Origin: Streptomyces megasporus
Lineage (GTDB): Bacteria > Actinomycetota > Actinomycetes > Streptomycetales > Streptomycetaceae
Assembly (NCBI RefSeq): GCF_000718985.1
Contig: NZ_JODL01000012.1
Span: forward strand, 62,001-126,000
Direction of reading: 5' to 3'
DNA length: 64,000 nucleotides
Translations under genes and position numbers: made by a program
Shown: positions 40,732 through 49,593 of the stretch, piece after piece
Layout of the letters: each line of letters starts with the position of its first letter
Numbering within the stretch: the stretch's first letter is position 1
Notes under the pieces: model-generated
Database searches by the model: none
What the model saw: the letters and a program-made list of their open reading frames with translations, nothing else
Told to the model about the DNA's origin: nothing

Positions 40732-43461
40732 ATGCGGACGCCGACCGAGCCTGCCTACCCCGCCCACTGGGAGGCCGACGTGGTGTTGCGCGACGGGGGC
40801 ACCGCCCGCGTCCGTCCCATCACTCCCGCCGACGCCGACCGCCTGGTCGAGTTCTACGGGCGGGTGTCCGACCAGTCGAAGTACTACCGCTTCTTCGCGC
40901 CCTACCCCCACCTCTCCGACCGCGACGTGCGCCGGTTCACCCACCACGACTACGTCGACCGGGTCGCCCTGGCCGCCGTCGTCGGCGACGAGTTCATCGG
41001 AACCGTCCGCTACGACCGCATCGACGGCACCGGCCGTCCCGCCTCCCTCCCCGCCGACGAGGCCGAGGTCGCCTTCCTCGTCCGCGACGACCACCAGGGG
41101 CGCGGCGTCGGCTCCGCCCTGCTGGAGCACATCGCCGCCTGCGCCCGCGAGCGCGGCGTGCGCCGCTTCGTCGCCGAGGTGCTGCCCGCCAACACCAGGA
41201 TGGTCAAGGTCTTCACGGACGCCGGCTACTCCCAGAAACGCAGTTTCGAGGAGGGCACGGTCCACCTCACCTTCGGGATCGAGCCGACCGAGCAGTCCGT
41301 GGCCGTCATGCGGGCCCGCGAGCAGCGCGCCGAGGCCCGCTCCGTGCAGCGACTGCTGTCCCCCGGATCGGTCGCCGTCATCGGGGTCAGCCGCGGCCCG
41401 CGCGGCGCCGGGCGCGCCGTCCTGGCCGGCCTGCGCGAGGCGGGATTCACCGGCCGGATCTACGCCGTCAACCGGGCCTTCCCGCCGGAGACCGCCGAGG
41501 TGGACGGGGTGCCCGCCCACCGGTCGGTGCGCGAGATCCCCGAGCCCGTCGACCTGGCCGTCGTCGCCGTCCCCGCCGAGAGGGTGCCCGACGTCGTCGC
41601 CGAGTGCGGGGAGCGGGGCGTGCAGGGCCTGGTGGTCCTCTCCGCCGACTTCGACCGCGACGAGCAGCGCGACCTGGTCCGCCGGGCCCGCTCGTACGGA
41701 ATGCGGATCATCGGCCCCAACGCCTTCGGAGTGATCAACACCGCCCCCGACGTCCGGCTCAACGCCACCCTGTCGACCGAGACCCCCGAGCGCGGACGCA
41801 TCGGCCTGTTCACCCAGTCCGGCGCGATCGGCATCGCCGTGCTCGACGCCCTCCACCACCGGGGCCGCGGGTTCGCCGGCGTCTCCACCTTCGTCTCCGC
41901 CGGGAACCGCGCCGACGTCTCCGGCAACGACGTGCTCCAGTACTGGGACGACGACCCCGACACCGACGTCGTCCTGATGTACCTGGAGTCTTTCGGCAAC
42001 CCGAGGAAGTTCAACCGCCTGGCCCGGCGCACCGCCGTCCGCAAGCCGATCGTCGTGGTCAAGGGCGCCCGGCACAACGCCAGCGCCCCGCCCCCCGGGC
42101 ACGTCGTCCCCGTCAGCCGCACCCCCGACGCCACGGTCTCCTCGCTGCTGCGGCAGGCCGGGGTCGTCCGCGTCGACACCGTCACCGAACTCGTCGACAC
42201 CGGCGTCCTGTTGGCCGGTCAGCCGCTCCCGGAGGGCCCGCGCGTGGGCATCCTCGGCAACGCCGAGTCGCTCTGCCTGCTCACCTACGACACCTGCCTC
42301 GCCCGGGGACTGCGCCCGCAGCCCGTCACGGACCTCACCACCGAGGCCATGCCCGAGGACTTCCGGGACGCCCTGCGCGGGACGCTGGCGGACCCGGCCG
42401 TCGACGCCGCCGTGGTCACCGCGATCCCCTGGGTGGACGACCCCCGCGGAGGCTGGGGCGCGGCCGAGTTGGCCGGAGCGCTGCGCGAGGCGGCCGACGG
42501 CACCGCCAAGCCGGTGCTCGTCGTCCACCTGGCCATCGAGGGCCTGGACGCCGCCCTCGCCGAACACGGTCTGCCCGCCTACCCCTCGCCCGAACGGGCC
42601 GTGGGCGCCCTGGCGGAGACCGTCCGCTACGCGAAGTGGCGGCGCCGGGCCCAGTCGCCCGGCCGGGTGCCCGAGTACGACGACATCGACGAGACGGCGG
42701 CGGCCTCCCTGCTCGCCCGCGTCCTGGACAGGGAACGCGATCCGCGCCACAGCGTGCCGCTGAGCGGCAGGGAGACGGCCGAGCTGCTGAGGCACTACGG
42801 CATCGCGGTGCAGCGTGCCCTGCCCGCCCCCGACGTGAACGCCGCCGTGGCCGCCGCGCGGCGACTCGGCTACCCCGTGGCCCTGAAGACCACCGCCCCC
42901 CACCTGCGCCACCGGCCCGACCTCGGCGGCATACGGCTGGACATCGCGGACAAGAGCGGCCTGAAACACGCCTACGCCGAGATGACCCAGCAGCTCGGCA
43001 AGCCCGCGGAGCTGCGGCCCGTCGTCCAGGCCATGGCCCCCCGCGGTGTGGACACCGTGGTGAAGGCCGCCGTCGACCCCGCCACCGGCGCGGTGCTCTC
43101 CTTCGGCCTGGCCGGTCCGCCCTCCGAACTGCTGGGCGACACCGCGCACCGACTCGTCCCCGTCACCGACCGGGAGGCCGCGGACCTGGTCCGCTCCATC
43201 CGTTCCGCGCCCGTGCTGTTCGGCTGGCGCGGCGCGCAGCCGGTGGACACCGCCGCCCTGGAGGAGCTGCTGCTGCGCGTCTCCCGACTCGTCGACGACC
43301 ATCCCGAGATCGTCTCCGTCGACCTGGAGCCGGTGGTGGTGGCCGCCCGCGGCCTGACCGTCCTGGACGCCGCGGTCCGCGTCGCCGACGCCCCCGCGGC
43401 CTTCGGCACGGGCAACCCCGCCTGGGCCGACCTGGGCCCCCGCCGCCTGCCCGCGTACTGA
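40732..43461 (+). CDS. GNAT acetyltransferase fused to an acyl-CoA synthetase (NDP-forming)-like module
   Basis: 909 residues. The N-terminal GNAT domain (about 20-190) has the acetyl-CoA loop DDHQGRGVGSALLEH. The CoA-binding Rossmann domain (about 200-330; VAVIGVSRGPRGAGRAV, then IIGPNAFGVI) and the ligase-CoA domain follow, then an ATP-grasp domain (about 690-900; SLLARVLDRERD, GYPVALKTTAP). The usual phosphorylated-histidine motif (SHTGA) is replaced by PGHVVPVSR, so ligase activity is doubtful. The layout fits Pat-type protein lysine acetyltransferases that modify acyl-CoA synthetases. This role is inferred. Confidence 0.85.
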   Translation: MRTPTEPAYPAHWEADVVLRDGGTARVRPITPADADRLVEFYGRVSDQSKYYRFFAPYPHLSDRDVRRFTHHDYVDRVALAAVVGDEFIGTVRYDRIDGTGRPASLPADEAEVAFLVRDDHQGRGVGSALLEHIAACARERGVRRFVAEVLPANTRMVKVFTDAGYSQKRSFEEGTVHLTFGIEPTEQSVAVMRAREQRAEARSVQRLLSPGSVAVIGVSRGPRGAGRAVLAGLREAGFTGRIYAVNRAFPPETAEVDGVPAHRSVREIPEPVDLAVVAVPAERVPDVVAECGERGVQGLVVLSADFDRDEQRDLVRRARSYGMRIIGPNAFGVINTAPDVRLNATLSTETPERGRIGLFTQSGAIGIAVLDALHHRGRGFAGVSTFVSAGNRADVSGNDVLQYWDDDPDTDVVLMYLESFGNPRKFNRLARRTAVRKPIVVVKGARHNASAPPPGHVVPVSRTPDATVSSLLRQAGVVRVDTVTELVDTGVLLAGQPLPEGPRVGILGNAESLCLLTYDTCLARGLRPQPVTDLTTEAMPEDFRDALRGTLADPAVDAAVVTAIPWVDDPRGGWGAAELAGALREAADGTAKPVLVVHLAIEGLDAALAEHGLPAYPSPERAVGALAETVRYAKWRRRAQSPGRVPEYDDIDETAAASLLARVLDRERDPRHSVPLSGRETAELLRHYGIAVQRALPAPDVNAAVAAARRLGYPVALKTTAPHLRHRPDLGGIRLDIADKSGLKHAYAEMTQQLGKPAELRPVVQAMAPRGVDTVVKAAVDPATGAVLSFGLAGPPSELLGDTAHRLVPVTDREAADLVRSIRSAPVLFGWRGAQPVDTAALEELLLRVSRLVDDHPEIVSVDLEPVVVAARGLTVLDAAVRVADAPAAFGTGNPAWADLGPRRLPAY

Positions 43462-43475
43462 CCGTCCGATCCCCG

Positions 43476-43481
43476 TAGGAT
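43476..43481 (+). promoter_or_regulatory. -10 element TAGGAT for a leaderless gene
   Basis: TAGGAT is 7 nt before ATG 43489. Confidence 0.5.
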
Positions 43482-43488
43482 GGGCGGC

Positions 43489-44082
43489 ATGGCAAAGACC
43501 GGTACGATGACCCAGGGGCTGCGCGCGGCGATCGAGCGCAGCGGCTACTACCCGGCTCTCGTGGCCGAGGCGGTCGAGTCCGCCGTGGGCGGTGAGCCCG
43601 TGGCCTCGTATCTGGTTCACCAGGAGACGACGTTCGACTCCAACGAGGTACGGCGCCACGTCACGGTGCTGGTGCTCACCGCCACTCGGTTCATCGTCAG
43701 CCACACCGACGAGCAGCCCGCCGACGGCACCTCCCCGTCGCCCTACGCGACGACCTCCACCGAGTCGGTGAAGCTGGAGCGGATCTCCTCCGTCGTCCTC
43801 AGCCGCGTCGTCGCCAACCCCGAGTCCTACACCCCCGGCACCCTGCCCCGCGAGGTCGTCCTCACCATCGGCTGGGGCGCCGTCTCCCGCCTCGACATGG
43901 AGCCCGCCAACTGCGGCGACCCCAACTGCGACGCGGACCACGGCTACACGGGCTCCCTCACCGCCGACGACCTCTCGCTGCGCGTCAGCGAGACGGGCGA
44001 CGGCCCGGACACCGTCCGTCAGGCGCTCGCCTTCGCGCAGGCGCTCTCCGAGGCCACCGCGTCGACGGCCGGCGCCCGCTGA
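43489..44082 (+). CDS. DUF5998 family protein
   Basis: 197 residues. Conserved in Streptomyces and related genera, function unknown. It has an N-terminal helix (TQGLRAAIERSGYYPALVAEAV), then beta strands (HVTVLVLTATRFIVSHTD; SVKLERISSVVLSRVV) and a cysteine pair in NCGDPNCDADHGYTGSLTADD that may bind metal. The stop overlaps the next start by one base (TGATG), so translation of the phosphodiesterase gene is probably coupled. Confidence 0.8.
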   Translation: MAKTGTMTQGLRAAIERSGYYPALVAEAVESAVGGEPVASYLVHQETTFDSNEVRRHVTVLVLTATRFIVSHTDEQPADGTSPSPYATTSTESVKLERISSVVLSRVVANPESYTPGTLPREVVLTIGWGAVSRLDMEPANCGDPNCDADHGYTGSLTADDLSLRVSETGDGPDTVRQALAFAQALSEATASTAGAR

Positions 44083-45266
44083 TGGTCCGATCCCTCCCGC
44101 ACGACCCGGCGCCCCTGGACCCGCGCACCGCGCCCGTGCCGCGCTACGGCGAGGCGTCCCTGGCCGACCTGCTCCCCGCCGTCGTGGCGGGGCAGGGCGT
44201 GCCGGGGATGACGTCCGGGCTGAAGCTCCAGCCGGCCGACCGCGCCTGCGTCTTCCTCGTGGACGGCATGGGCTGGGAACTGCTGAGGGCCCACCCCGAC
44301 GAGGCGCCCTTCCTGACCTCGCTGCTGCCCACCTCGCGCGCCGGCACCGGGGAGCCGATCACCGCGGGCTTCCCCTCGACGACCGCGACCTCGCTCGCCT
44401 CGGTCGGCACCGGCCAGGTGCCCGGCGCCCACGGGCTGCCCGGCTACAGCGTGCTCGACCCGGCCACCGGCGAGCTGATGAACCAGCTCCGCTGGCAGCC
44501 GTGGACGGACCCGTACCTGTGGCAGCCGTACCCCACCGTCTTCCGGCTCGCCGACGCGGCCGGGGTCGCCACCTGCCAGGTCACGGCCCCCCACTTCGAG
44601 CACACCCCCCTCACGCAGATCGCGCTGTCCGGCGGGTCCTTCCACGGCAGGCTCTCCGCCGAGGAGCGGGTGGACTTCGCCGCCGACCGACTGGGCTCGG
44701 CCGACCGCTCGCTGGTCTACACGTACTACGCCGAACTCGACGGCAACGGACACCGCTACGGGGTGGACTCCGACGCCTGGCGCGGCCAGTTGATGTACGT
44801 CGATCGGCTCGCCCAGCGCCTCGCCGAGCAACTTCCGCCGCGCTCGGTCCTCTACGTCACCGCCGACCACGGCATGGTGGACGTCCCCCGCGATCCCGAG
44901 GCACGGTACGACTTCGACGAGGACTGGGAGCTGCGCGCGGGCGTCGCGCGGCTCGGCGGCGAGGGCCGGGCCCGTCACCTGTACGCCGTGCCGGGCGCGG
45001 CCGGGGACGTCCACGCCGTCTGGCGCGAGGTCCTGGGGGATCGGGCCTGGGTGGCGACGCGGGACGAGGCGATCGAACTGGGCTGGTTCGGCCCGCGGGT
45101 CGACGACCGGGTGCGCGACCGGATCGGCGACGTGGTGGCCGCGATGAGCGACGGCGTCGCGGTCGTCGCCACCGAGACCGAGCCCAACGAGTCCGAACTC
45201 GTCGGCATGCACGGCTCCATGACGCCCGCCGAGCAGTTGGTCCCCCTGCTCGAGATCCGTACCTAG
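44082..45266 (+). CDS. nucleotide pyrophosphatase/phosphodiesterase-like hydrolase (alkaline phosphatase superfamily)
   Basis: 394 residues, start coupled to the upstream stop. The alkaline phosphatase fold shows the first metal Asp in FLVDGMGWELL (about 60), the nucleophile Thr region in GFPSTTATSLASVGTG (about 92-107), the substrate Asp in YYAELDGNGHRYG (about 222) and the second metal site TADHGMVDVP (about 265). Members hydrolyse phosphodiester or pyrophosphate bonds. No signal peptide is present, so it acts in the cytoplasm. The specific substrate is unknown. Confidence 0.85.
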   Translation: MVRSLPHDPAPLDPRTAPVPRYGEASLADLLPAVVAGQGVPGMTSGLKLQPADRACVFLVDGMGWELLRAHPDEAPFLTSLLPTSRAGTGEPITAGFPSTTATSLASVGTGQVPGAHGLPGYSVLDPATGELMNQLRWQPWTDPYLWQPYPTVFRLADAAGVATCQVTAPHFEHTPLTQIALSGGSFHGRLSAEERVDFAADRLGSADRSLVYTYYAELDGNGHRYGVDSDAWRGQLMYVDRLAQRLAEQLPPRSVLYVTADHGMVDVPRDPEARYDFDEDWELRAGVARLGGEGRARHLYAVPGAAGDVHAVWREVLGDRAWVATRDEAIELGWFGPRVDDRVRDRIGDVVAAMSDGVAVVATETEPNESELVGMHGSMTPAEQLVPLLEIRT

Positions 45267-45335
45267 GGCCGCGCGTCCCGAAGTCCGGCCCGCCCGCCCT
45301 CCGTCCGCCGACCCTCGAAAGGTCCCGAACCCCCC

Positions 45336-46019
45336 ATGCCCGAGCTGGTCTTCTTCGCCGGAACGATGGACTGCGGGAAGTCCACCCTCGCCCTCCAGAT
45401 CCAGCACAACCGCTCGGCGCGCGGTCTTTCGGGGATGATCTTCACCCGCAACGACCGGGCGGGGGAGGGGCGGCTCTCCTCACGGCTCGGCCTGGTCACC
45501 GAGGCCGTCGAGGCGGGCGAGGGCTTCGACTTCCACGCCCATCTGGTCGGGCACCTGACGGCGGGCGGACGCACGGACTACGTGATCGCGGACGAGGCGC
45601 AGTTCCTCTCGTCCGAGCAGGTCGACCAACTCGCCTGCATCGTCGACGACCTCGGCATCGACGTCTTCGCCTTCGGCATCACGACCGACTTCAGGACGAG
45701 GCTCTTCCCCGGTTCCCAGCGGCTGATCGAACTGGCCGACCGGATCGAGTCGCTCCAGGTCGAGGCGTTGTGCTGGTGCGGGGCCCGGGCCACGCACAAC
45801 GCCCGCACGATCGGCGGGAAGATGGTCGTCGAGGGCGCCCAGGTCGTCGTCGGGGACGTGGGAGGGGCGGGAGCGTCCGGGGAGGAGGTCGGCTACGAGG
45901 TGCTGTGCCGACGCCACCACCGACGCCGCCTCACCGCCGCCACGGCCCGGGCGGGCGCGCTGTCCCCGGAGGTGCTGCCGGTGGACGGCGCGGACGCTCC
46001 CTCCCTCTCCCGGGGGTGA
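45336..46019 (+). CDS. tdk: thymidine kinase (type II)
   Basis: 227 residues. It phosphorylates thymidine to dTMP in salvage. Walker A GTMDCGKST (9-17), the catalytic Glu and DNA-like site ADEAQFLS (about 85-92), the lasso GITTDFRTRLFPGSQ and the structural zinc cysteines in CWCGA and later CRRHH are all present. The C-terminal 30 residues are extra. GAAAGGTC precedes the ATG. It lies downstream of the phosphodiesterase gene with a 69-base gap. Confidence 0.93.
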   Translation: MPELVFFAGTMDCGKSTLALQIQHNRSARGLSGMIFTRNDRAGEGRLSSRLGLVTEAVEAGEGFDFHAHLVGHLTAGGRTDYVIADEAQFLSSEQVDQLACIVDDLGIDVFAFGITTDFRTRLFPGSQRLIELADRIESLQVEALCWCGARATHNARTIGGKMVVEGAQVVVGDVGGAGASGEEVGYEVLCRRHHRRRLTAATARAGALSPEVLPVDGADAPSLSRG

Positions 46020-46067
46020 GGCCCGGGGAGGTCGGGGCCGCCCGGAGCGTGGCGGGCCCGTGGTGGG

Positions 46068-46871
46068 TCAGCCGTCCCGTCGGATCACCGCGAAGGGCGC
46101 CCCCTCGCGGTCGGCGAGCCGCGCCAACCGCCCGTGGGGCGAGTCCTGGGGCGGGGTCAACACCCGTCCGCCCAACCCGGCCGCCCGGTTCGCCACCGCG
46201 TCGACGTCCTCCACCTCGACGTACATCAGCCAGTGCGGGCCGCGGTCGCGCGGCATCGCGGCCCCCACGCCGCGGATGCCGCCGACGACCCGGCCGCCCG
46301 CCGTCACGGTGAGAAGGTCCGGCTCCCCGGCGCCCTCCGTCCCCTCAGCGGCCCCCGCCGAGGGCTCGGTTTCCACGCCGAAGACCGTCCGGTAGAACTT
46401 CTCCACGGCCGACGTCCGATGGGTGATCAGCTCGTTCCACACCACCGTGCCCGGACCGCCGCTCATGCGCGCCGCGGGGCGCGTGCTCGTCTGCCGGATC
46501 CCGAAGGACGCGCCGGCCGGGTCCGCCGCGATCGCCACGCGCATGGTTCCGCCCATGTCCAACGGCCCGACCCCGACCGTTCCGCCGCACATCCGGACCA
46601 GGTCCGCCGCCGCGTCGGTGTCGTCGACCGCCAGATAGGGAAGCCAGGCGGCCTGGCACCGCCGCCCGGACGGCATCCGACCGATGCACGCGACCTCGTG
46701 CCCGTCCAACACGGCCCGGGCGTGCGGCTCGACGCCTCCCGGCCCCGGGCCGGGCCGATACTCCCAGCCGAACAACTCGTGGTAGAACTCCTGGCTCGCG
46801 GCCGGGTCCTCGGCCAACAGGCTCACCCAGCAAGGGGTTCCCGGAACGCACCGGGTCGCAGCCTCGGTCAT
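46068..46871 (-). CDS. VOC-fold (glyoxalase/bleomycin resistance) protein, two domains
   Basis: 267 residues from ATG 46871, with GGAGAG upstream. It contains two VOC domains in tandem: the first has PCWVSLLAEDPAASQEFYHELFG and AAWLPYLAVDDTDAAADL, the second WNELITHRTSAVEKFYRTVFG and HWLMYVEVEDVDAVANRA. Such proteins bind metal and act as hydrolases, lyases or drug-binding proteins. Metal ligands cannot be fixed by eye, and the function is unknown. Convergent with tdk, and divergent from the rhodanese gene with a 260-base gap. Confidence 0.88.
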   Translation of the reverse strand: MTEAATRCVPGTPCWVSLLAEDPAASQEFYHELFGWEYRPGPGPGGVEPHARAVLDGHEVACIGRMPSGRRCQAAWLPYLAVDDTDAAADLVRMCGGTVGVGPLDMGGTMRVAIAADPAGASFGIRQTSTRPAARMSGGPGTVVWNELITHRTSAVEKFYRTVFGVETEPSAGAAEGTEGAGEPDLLTVTAGGRVVGGIRGVGAAMPRDRGPHWLMYVEVEDVDAVANRAAGLGGRVLTPPQDSPHGRLARLADREGAPFAVIRRDG

Positions 46872-47131
46872 CTCTTCACTTCTCTCCTCGTGACCGTCGT
46901 CGATGCGGTCGTTCGGTGATGGTCCGCGCACTGCCGGTGCCCATCTTCTCACCCCTCGCCCGCGGTGTTCCGCGACCGCACCGACCGGCCGTACCGGAAA
47001 GGCGCTCCCGCGGGGGGACCACCGGACACGCCGCCTCGCGCCCCCGTTCGTTCCGTGTGATCCGCACGCCGGTACGGGCGCGCCGGGAAGAGAACGGGAC
47101 GCGGGGCACACGGCCGCGCGAAGATACGGCC

Positions 47132-47974
47132 ATGGCAGTCATCGTCTCCCCTACCCAACTCGCGCGGGAACTCAACGGCACTCCTACCCGGCCGGTGCTG
47201 CTCGATGTCCGCTGGGAACCAGGCGGTTCACCCGGCCGCCCCGCCTACGAGGCGGGCCACCTGCCCGGCGCCGTGTACGTCGACCTCGACACCGAACTGG
47301 CCGGTCCGGTGGGGGAGGGGACGGGCCGTCACCCGCTCCCCGACCCCGAGGCCTTCGGCGCGGCGATGCGCCGGGCCGGTGTCCGCCACGACCGTCCGGT
47401 GGTGACCTACGACAGCGGCCACGGCTGGGCGGCGGCCCGTGCCTGGTGGCTGCTGCGCTGGGCCGGCCACGAGGACGTACGGGTGCTGGACGGCGGCCTG
47501 GCGGCCTGGGAGGGCCCGCTGACCCGCGAGATCCCCCGACCGCCCGAGGGCGACTTCGTCCCCCGGCCGGGGTCGGTCCCCGTGCTCGACGCGGACGGCG
47601 CGGCGGCCCTGGCCCGCACCGGCGTGCTGCTCGACGCCCGCGCCGCCGAGCGCTACCGGGGCGAGGTGGAACCGATCGACAGGATCGCCGGCCACATCCC
47701 CGGAGCGCTCTCGGCCCCGACCGTCGAGAACGACGCGGAGGGAGCCGGGGGAGGAGGTCTCAGGCCCGCGGCCGAACTGGCCGCCCGGTTCGCCGGACTG
47801 GGCATCGACGCGGACACCGAGGTCGGCGTCTACTGCGGCTCGGGCGTCTCCGCGGCGCACGAGGTCCTCGCGCTGGCGGTGGCGGGCATCGACGCGGCGC
47901 TGTACGTGGGGTCCTGGTCGCAGTGGAGCGCCGACCCGTCCCGCCCGGTGGCGACCGGGCCACAGCCCGGCTGA
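47132..47974 (+). CDS. two-domain rhodanese (sulfurtransferase)
   Basis: 280 residues. The N-terminal rhodanese domain (about 5-130) lacks a catalytic cysteine (YDSGHGWAA). The C-terminal domain has active-site Cys235 in VYCGSGVSAAHE, so sulfur transfer occurs there. The CGSGVSA loop fits the thiosulfate/3-mercaptopyruvate sulfurtransferase group and does not decide between them. Start ATG 47132 was chosen because the rhodanese fold starts at once; the longer upstream frame is not conserved in style. No good ribosome binding site is visible, so a leaderless message is possible. Confidence 0.9.
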   Translation: MAVIVSPTQLARELNGTPTRPVLLDVRWEPGGSPGRPAYEAGHLPGAVYVDLDTELAGPVGEGTGRHPLPDPEAFGAAMRRAGVRHDRPVVTYDSGHGWAAARAWWLLRWAGHEDVRVLDGGLAAWEGPLTREIPRPPEGDFVPRPGSVPVLDADGAAALARTGVLLDARAAERYRGEVEPIDRIAGHIPGALSAPTVENDAEGAGGGGLRPAAELAARFAGLGIDADTEVGVYCGSGVSAAHEVLALAVAGIDAALYVGSWSQWSADPSRPVATGPQPG

Positions 47975-47989
47975 GACCACGAGCCGGAG

Positions 47990-48025
47990 CCCCCGCGCGT
48001 TTGCCGTTCGATCGGCGCGCGGGGG
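47990..48025. terminator. terminator between the rhodanese gene and sepH
   Basis: 10-bp stem, 47990-47999 with 48016-48025, between convergent genes. Confidence 0.7.
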
Positions 48026-48038
48026 CCCCGAGCGGCGG

Positions 48039-49067
48039 TCACTCCTTCTTCTTGCGGCGAGTGCCGAAGACGATCTCGTCCCAACTGGGGACCGCCGCCC
48101 GACGGCCCGGGCGGACGCCGTCCGCCTCGGCCTGGCGGTCGGTGCTGCCCGTGAGGCGGTCGCGGTGGCCCGACACCGAACGCGGCATGAGCACGTCGGC
48201 GTACGCGCTGCCGGCGCTCGCCGCGGGCGCCGGCGGCTCCACCGACTCCGCTTCGTCCTCGGCCTCGTCCGGCCTGCCGCCCGGAGAGGACGACTGCTCC
48301 GGCACGACGAGATCGCCTCGGAAGTTGGGCACCGCCTCCAAGAGGCTGGTCAGCGAGTCCCGCTCGCCCTTGCCGTCCTGGCCCACGGGCTCCGGCGGCT
48401 CGGGGAGGGAGCCCTCGGCGCGGTCCGCCCGGTCGAAGCGCTCGCGCGGCAACCGGGCGATGCGCGGCACGAACGGGAAGCTCGGCTCGGGGGTGTCGTC
48501 GCTCTCCCCGATGAGGGTCCGCGCCTCGTCGTCCACGGCCTGCACCAGTCGGCGCGGCGGGTCGTACGTCCAGCTCGCCGAGTGCGGCTCACCGGCCACC
48601 CGGTAGACGAGCAGCACCTCCCAGGTGCCGTCGTCCCGGCGCCAGGAGTCCCACTGCACCGAGTCCTTCTCGGCGCCGCGCCTTATCAGGCGCTCGGAGA
48701 CGACCTCGCCGAGCTGTGGGCCGGTGCTCTCGCCGGGGCGGCGCACGGGGGTCTTGCGGGCCCGCTCGGCCATGAAGGCGCGCTCCGCGAGCACCGGTCC
48801 CTCGAACCGGCGTACCCGGTCGACGGGGATGCCGGCGAGTTGGGCGACCTCCTCGGCCGAGGCCCCGGCTCGTATCCGGGCCTGGATGTCGCGGGGACGG
48901 AGGTGGCTCTCGACCTCGATCTCGATCTGCCCCAGCCGGGCACGGTCGTTGCGGACGGCGGCGCGCAGCCGCTCGTCGATGGGGAGGGTGTACTCCGTGT
49001 TGTCGGCAGCCTTGAGCACCAGCCGTGTGCCGTCGTTGCTGACGGCCACGACACGCAGTTCGGGCAT
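48039..49067 (-). CDS. sepH: SepH, FtsZ-binding cell division protein
   Basis: 342 residues from ATG 49067, with GGGAGG upstream. The DUF3071 N-terminal domain (1-110) begins MPELRVVAVSNDGTRLVLKA and has a helix-turn-helix region (RPRDIQARIRAGASAEEVAQ, then AGIPVDRVRRFEGPV). WDSWRRDDGTWEVLLVYR follows, then a long acidic, disordered linker, and a conserved basic end PSWDEIVFGTRRKKKE. SepH binds FtsZ and helps form sporulation septa. Convergent with the rhodanese gene, and it follows a 526-base gap with a hairpin. Confidence 0.93.
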   Translation of the reverse strand: MPELRVVAVSNDGTRLVLKAADNTEYTLPIDERLRAAVRNDRARLGQIEIEVESHLRPRDIQARIRAGASAEEVAQLAGIPVDRVRRFEGPVLAERAFMAERARKTPVRRPGESTGPQLGEVVSERLIRRGAEKDSVQWDSWRRDDGTWEVLLVYRVAGEPHSASWTYDPPRRLVQAVDDEARTLIGESDDTPEPSFPFVPRIARLPRERFDRADRAEGSLPEPPEPVGQDGKGERDSLTSLLEAVPNFRGDLVVPEQSSSPGGRPDEAEDEAESVEPPAPAASAGSAYADVLMPRSVSGHRDRLTGSTDRQAEADGVRPGRRAAVPSWDEIVFGTRRKKKE

Positions 49068-49593
49068 GGGAACCTCCCGGGTGGTGCCTGCCGACGTCAC
49101 GTGCGTCGCTGCTCCCGCTAGACGAGTGTGGCGTGCCCGGGTGCAGCCTGCCACAACCTTGCCGACTTGCCCGGCGTGTCGGGCCCGCGCCCGGATCCGC
49201 CGTTGTGGCACGGTTGCCTGTTGGCCACGCACAGTGACCGAAGGGGTCGCTGTGCGCGGTACTGGCCGACCGGGACCAGGGCCAGGGCTCGTCACACTAC
49301 TCCATTGGGGCCATGCCAGTGGATCGGCACGCCGCCCAAGTTCTCACAGGCAGGGGCAGTTGACCACCACGCCGAGGTCAAAAGCGGGTCGTGGATGTGC
49401 GGTTCCGCACGGAATCCACCGATAGGTCGTTGATTCCGGAGCGCCGTTCCGGCCGGAAGTCGCTGCTCGGGCGTGTGAAGGAAGATATGTGCGATCCGGC
49501 CCGGGAGAGGGACGGACGGGGCGCAGGGGTGACGGCACCGGAGTGAAAGGCCGTCGAGGTCCCCTCGGAAGACGCGGAACCCCGGACGGGGCG
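49068..49593. other. long gap upstream of sepH with two hairpins
   Basis: 49228-49239 pairs with 49245-49256 (12-bp stem with one T-G pair, short loop), and GTGCGG-TT-CCGCAC is at 49397-49410. The latter may end transcription of the flavoprotein gene on the same strand. sepH promoter elements were not recognised. No gene-like frame with a ribosome binding site was found. Confidence 0.5.

Noticed and set aside
40243-43941. Very long minus-strand frame across ptsH and opposite the acetyltransferase fusion
   Set aside because: Only the first-called 93 codons (HPr) are a real gene; the rest is a GC shadow.
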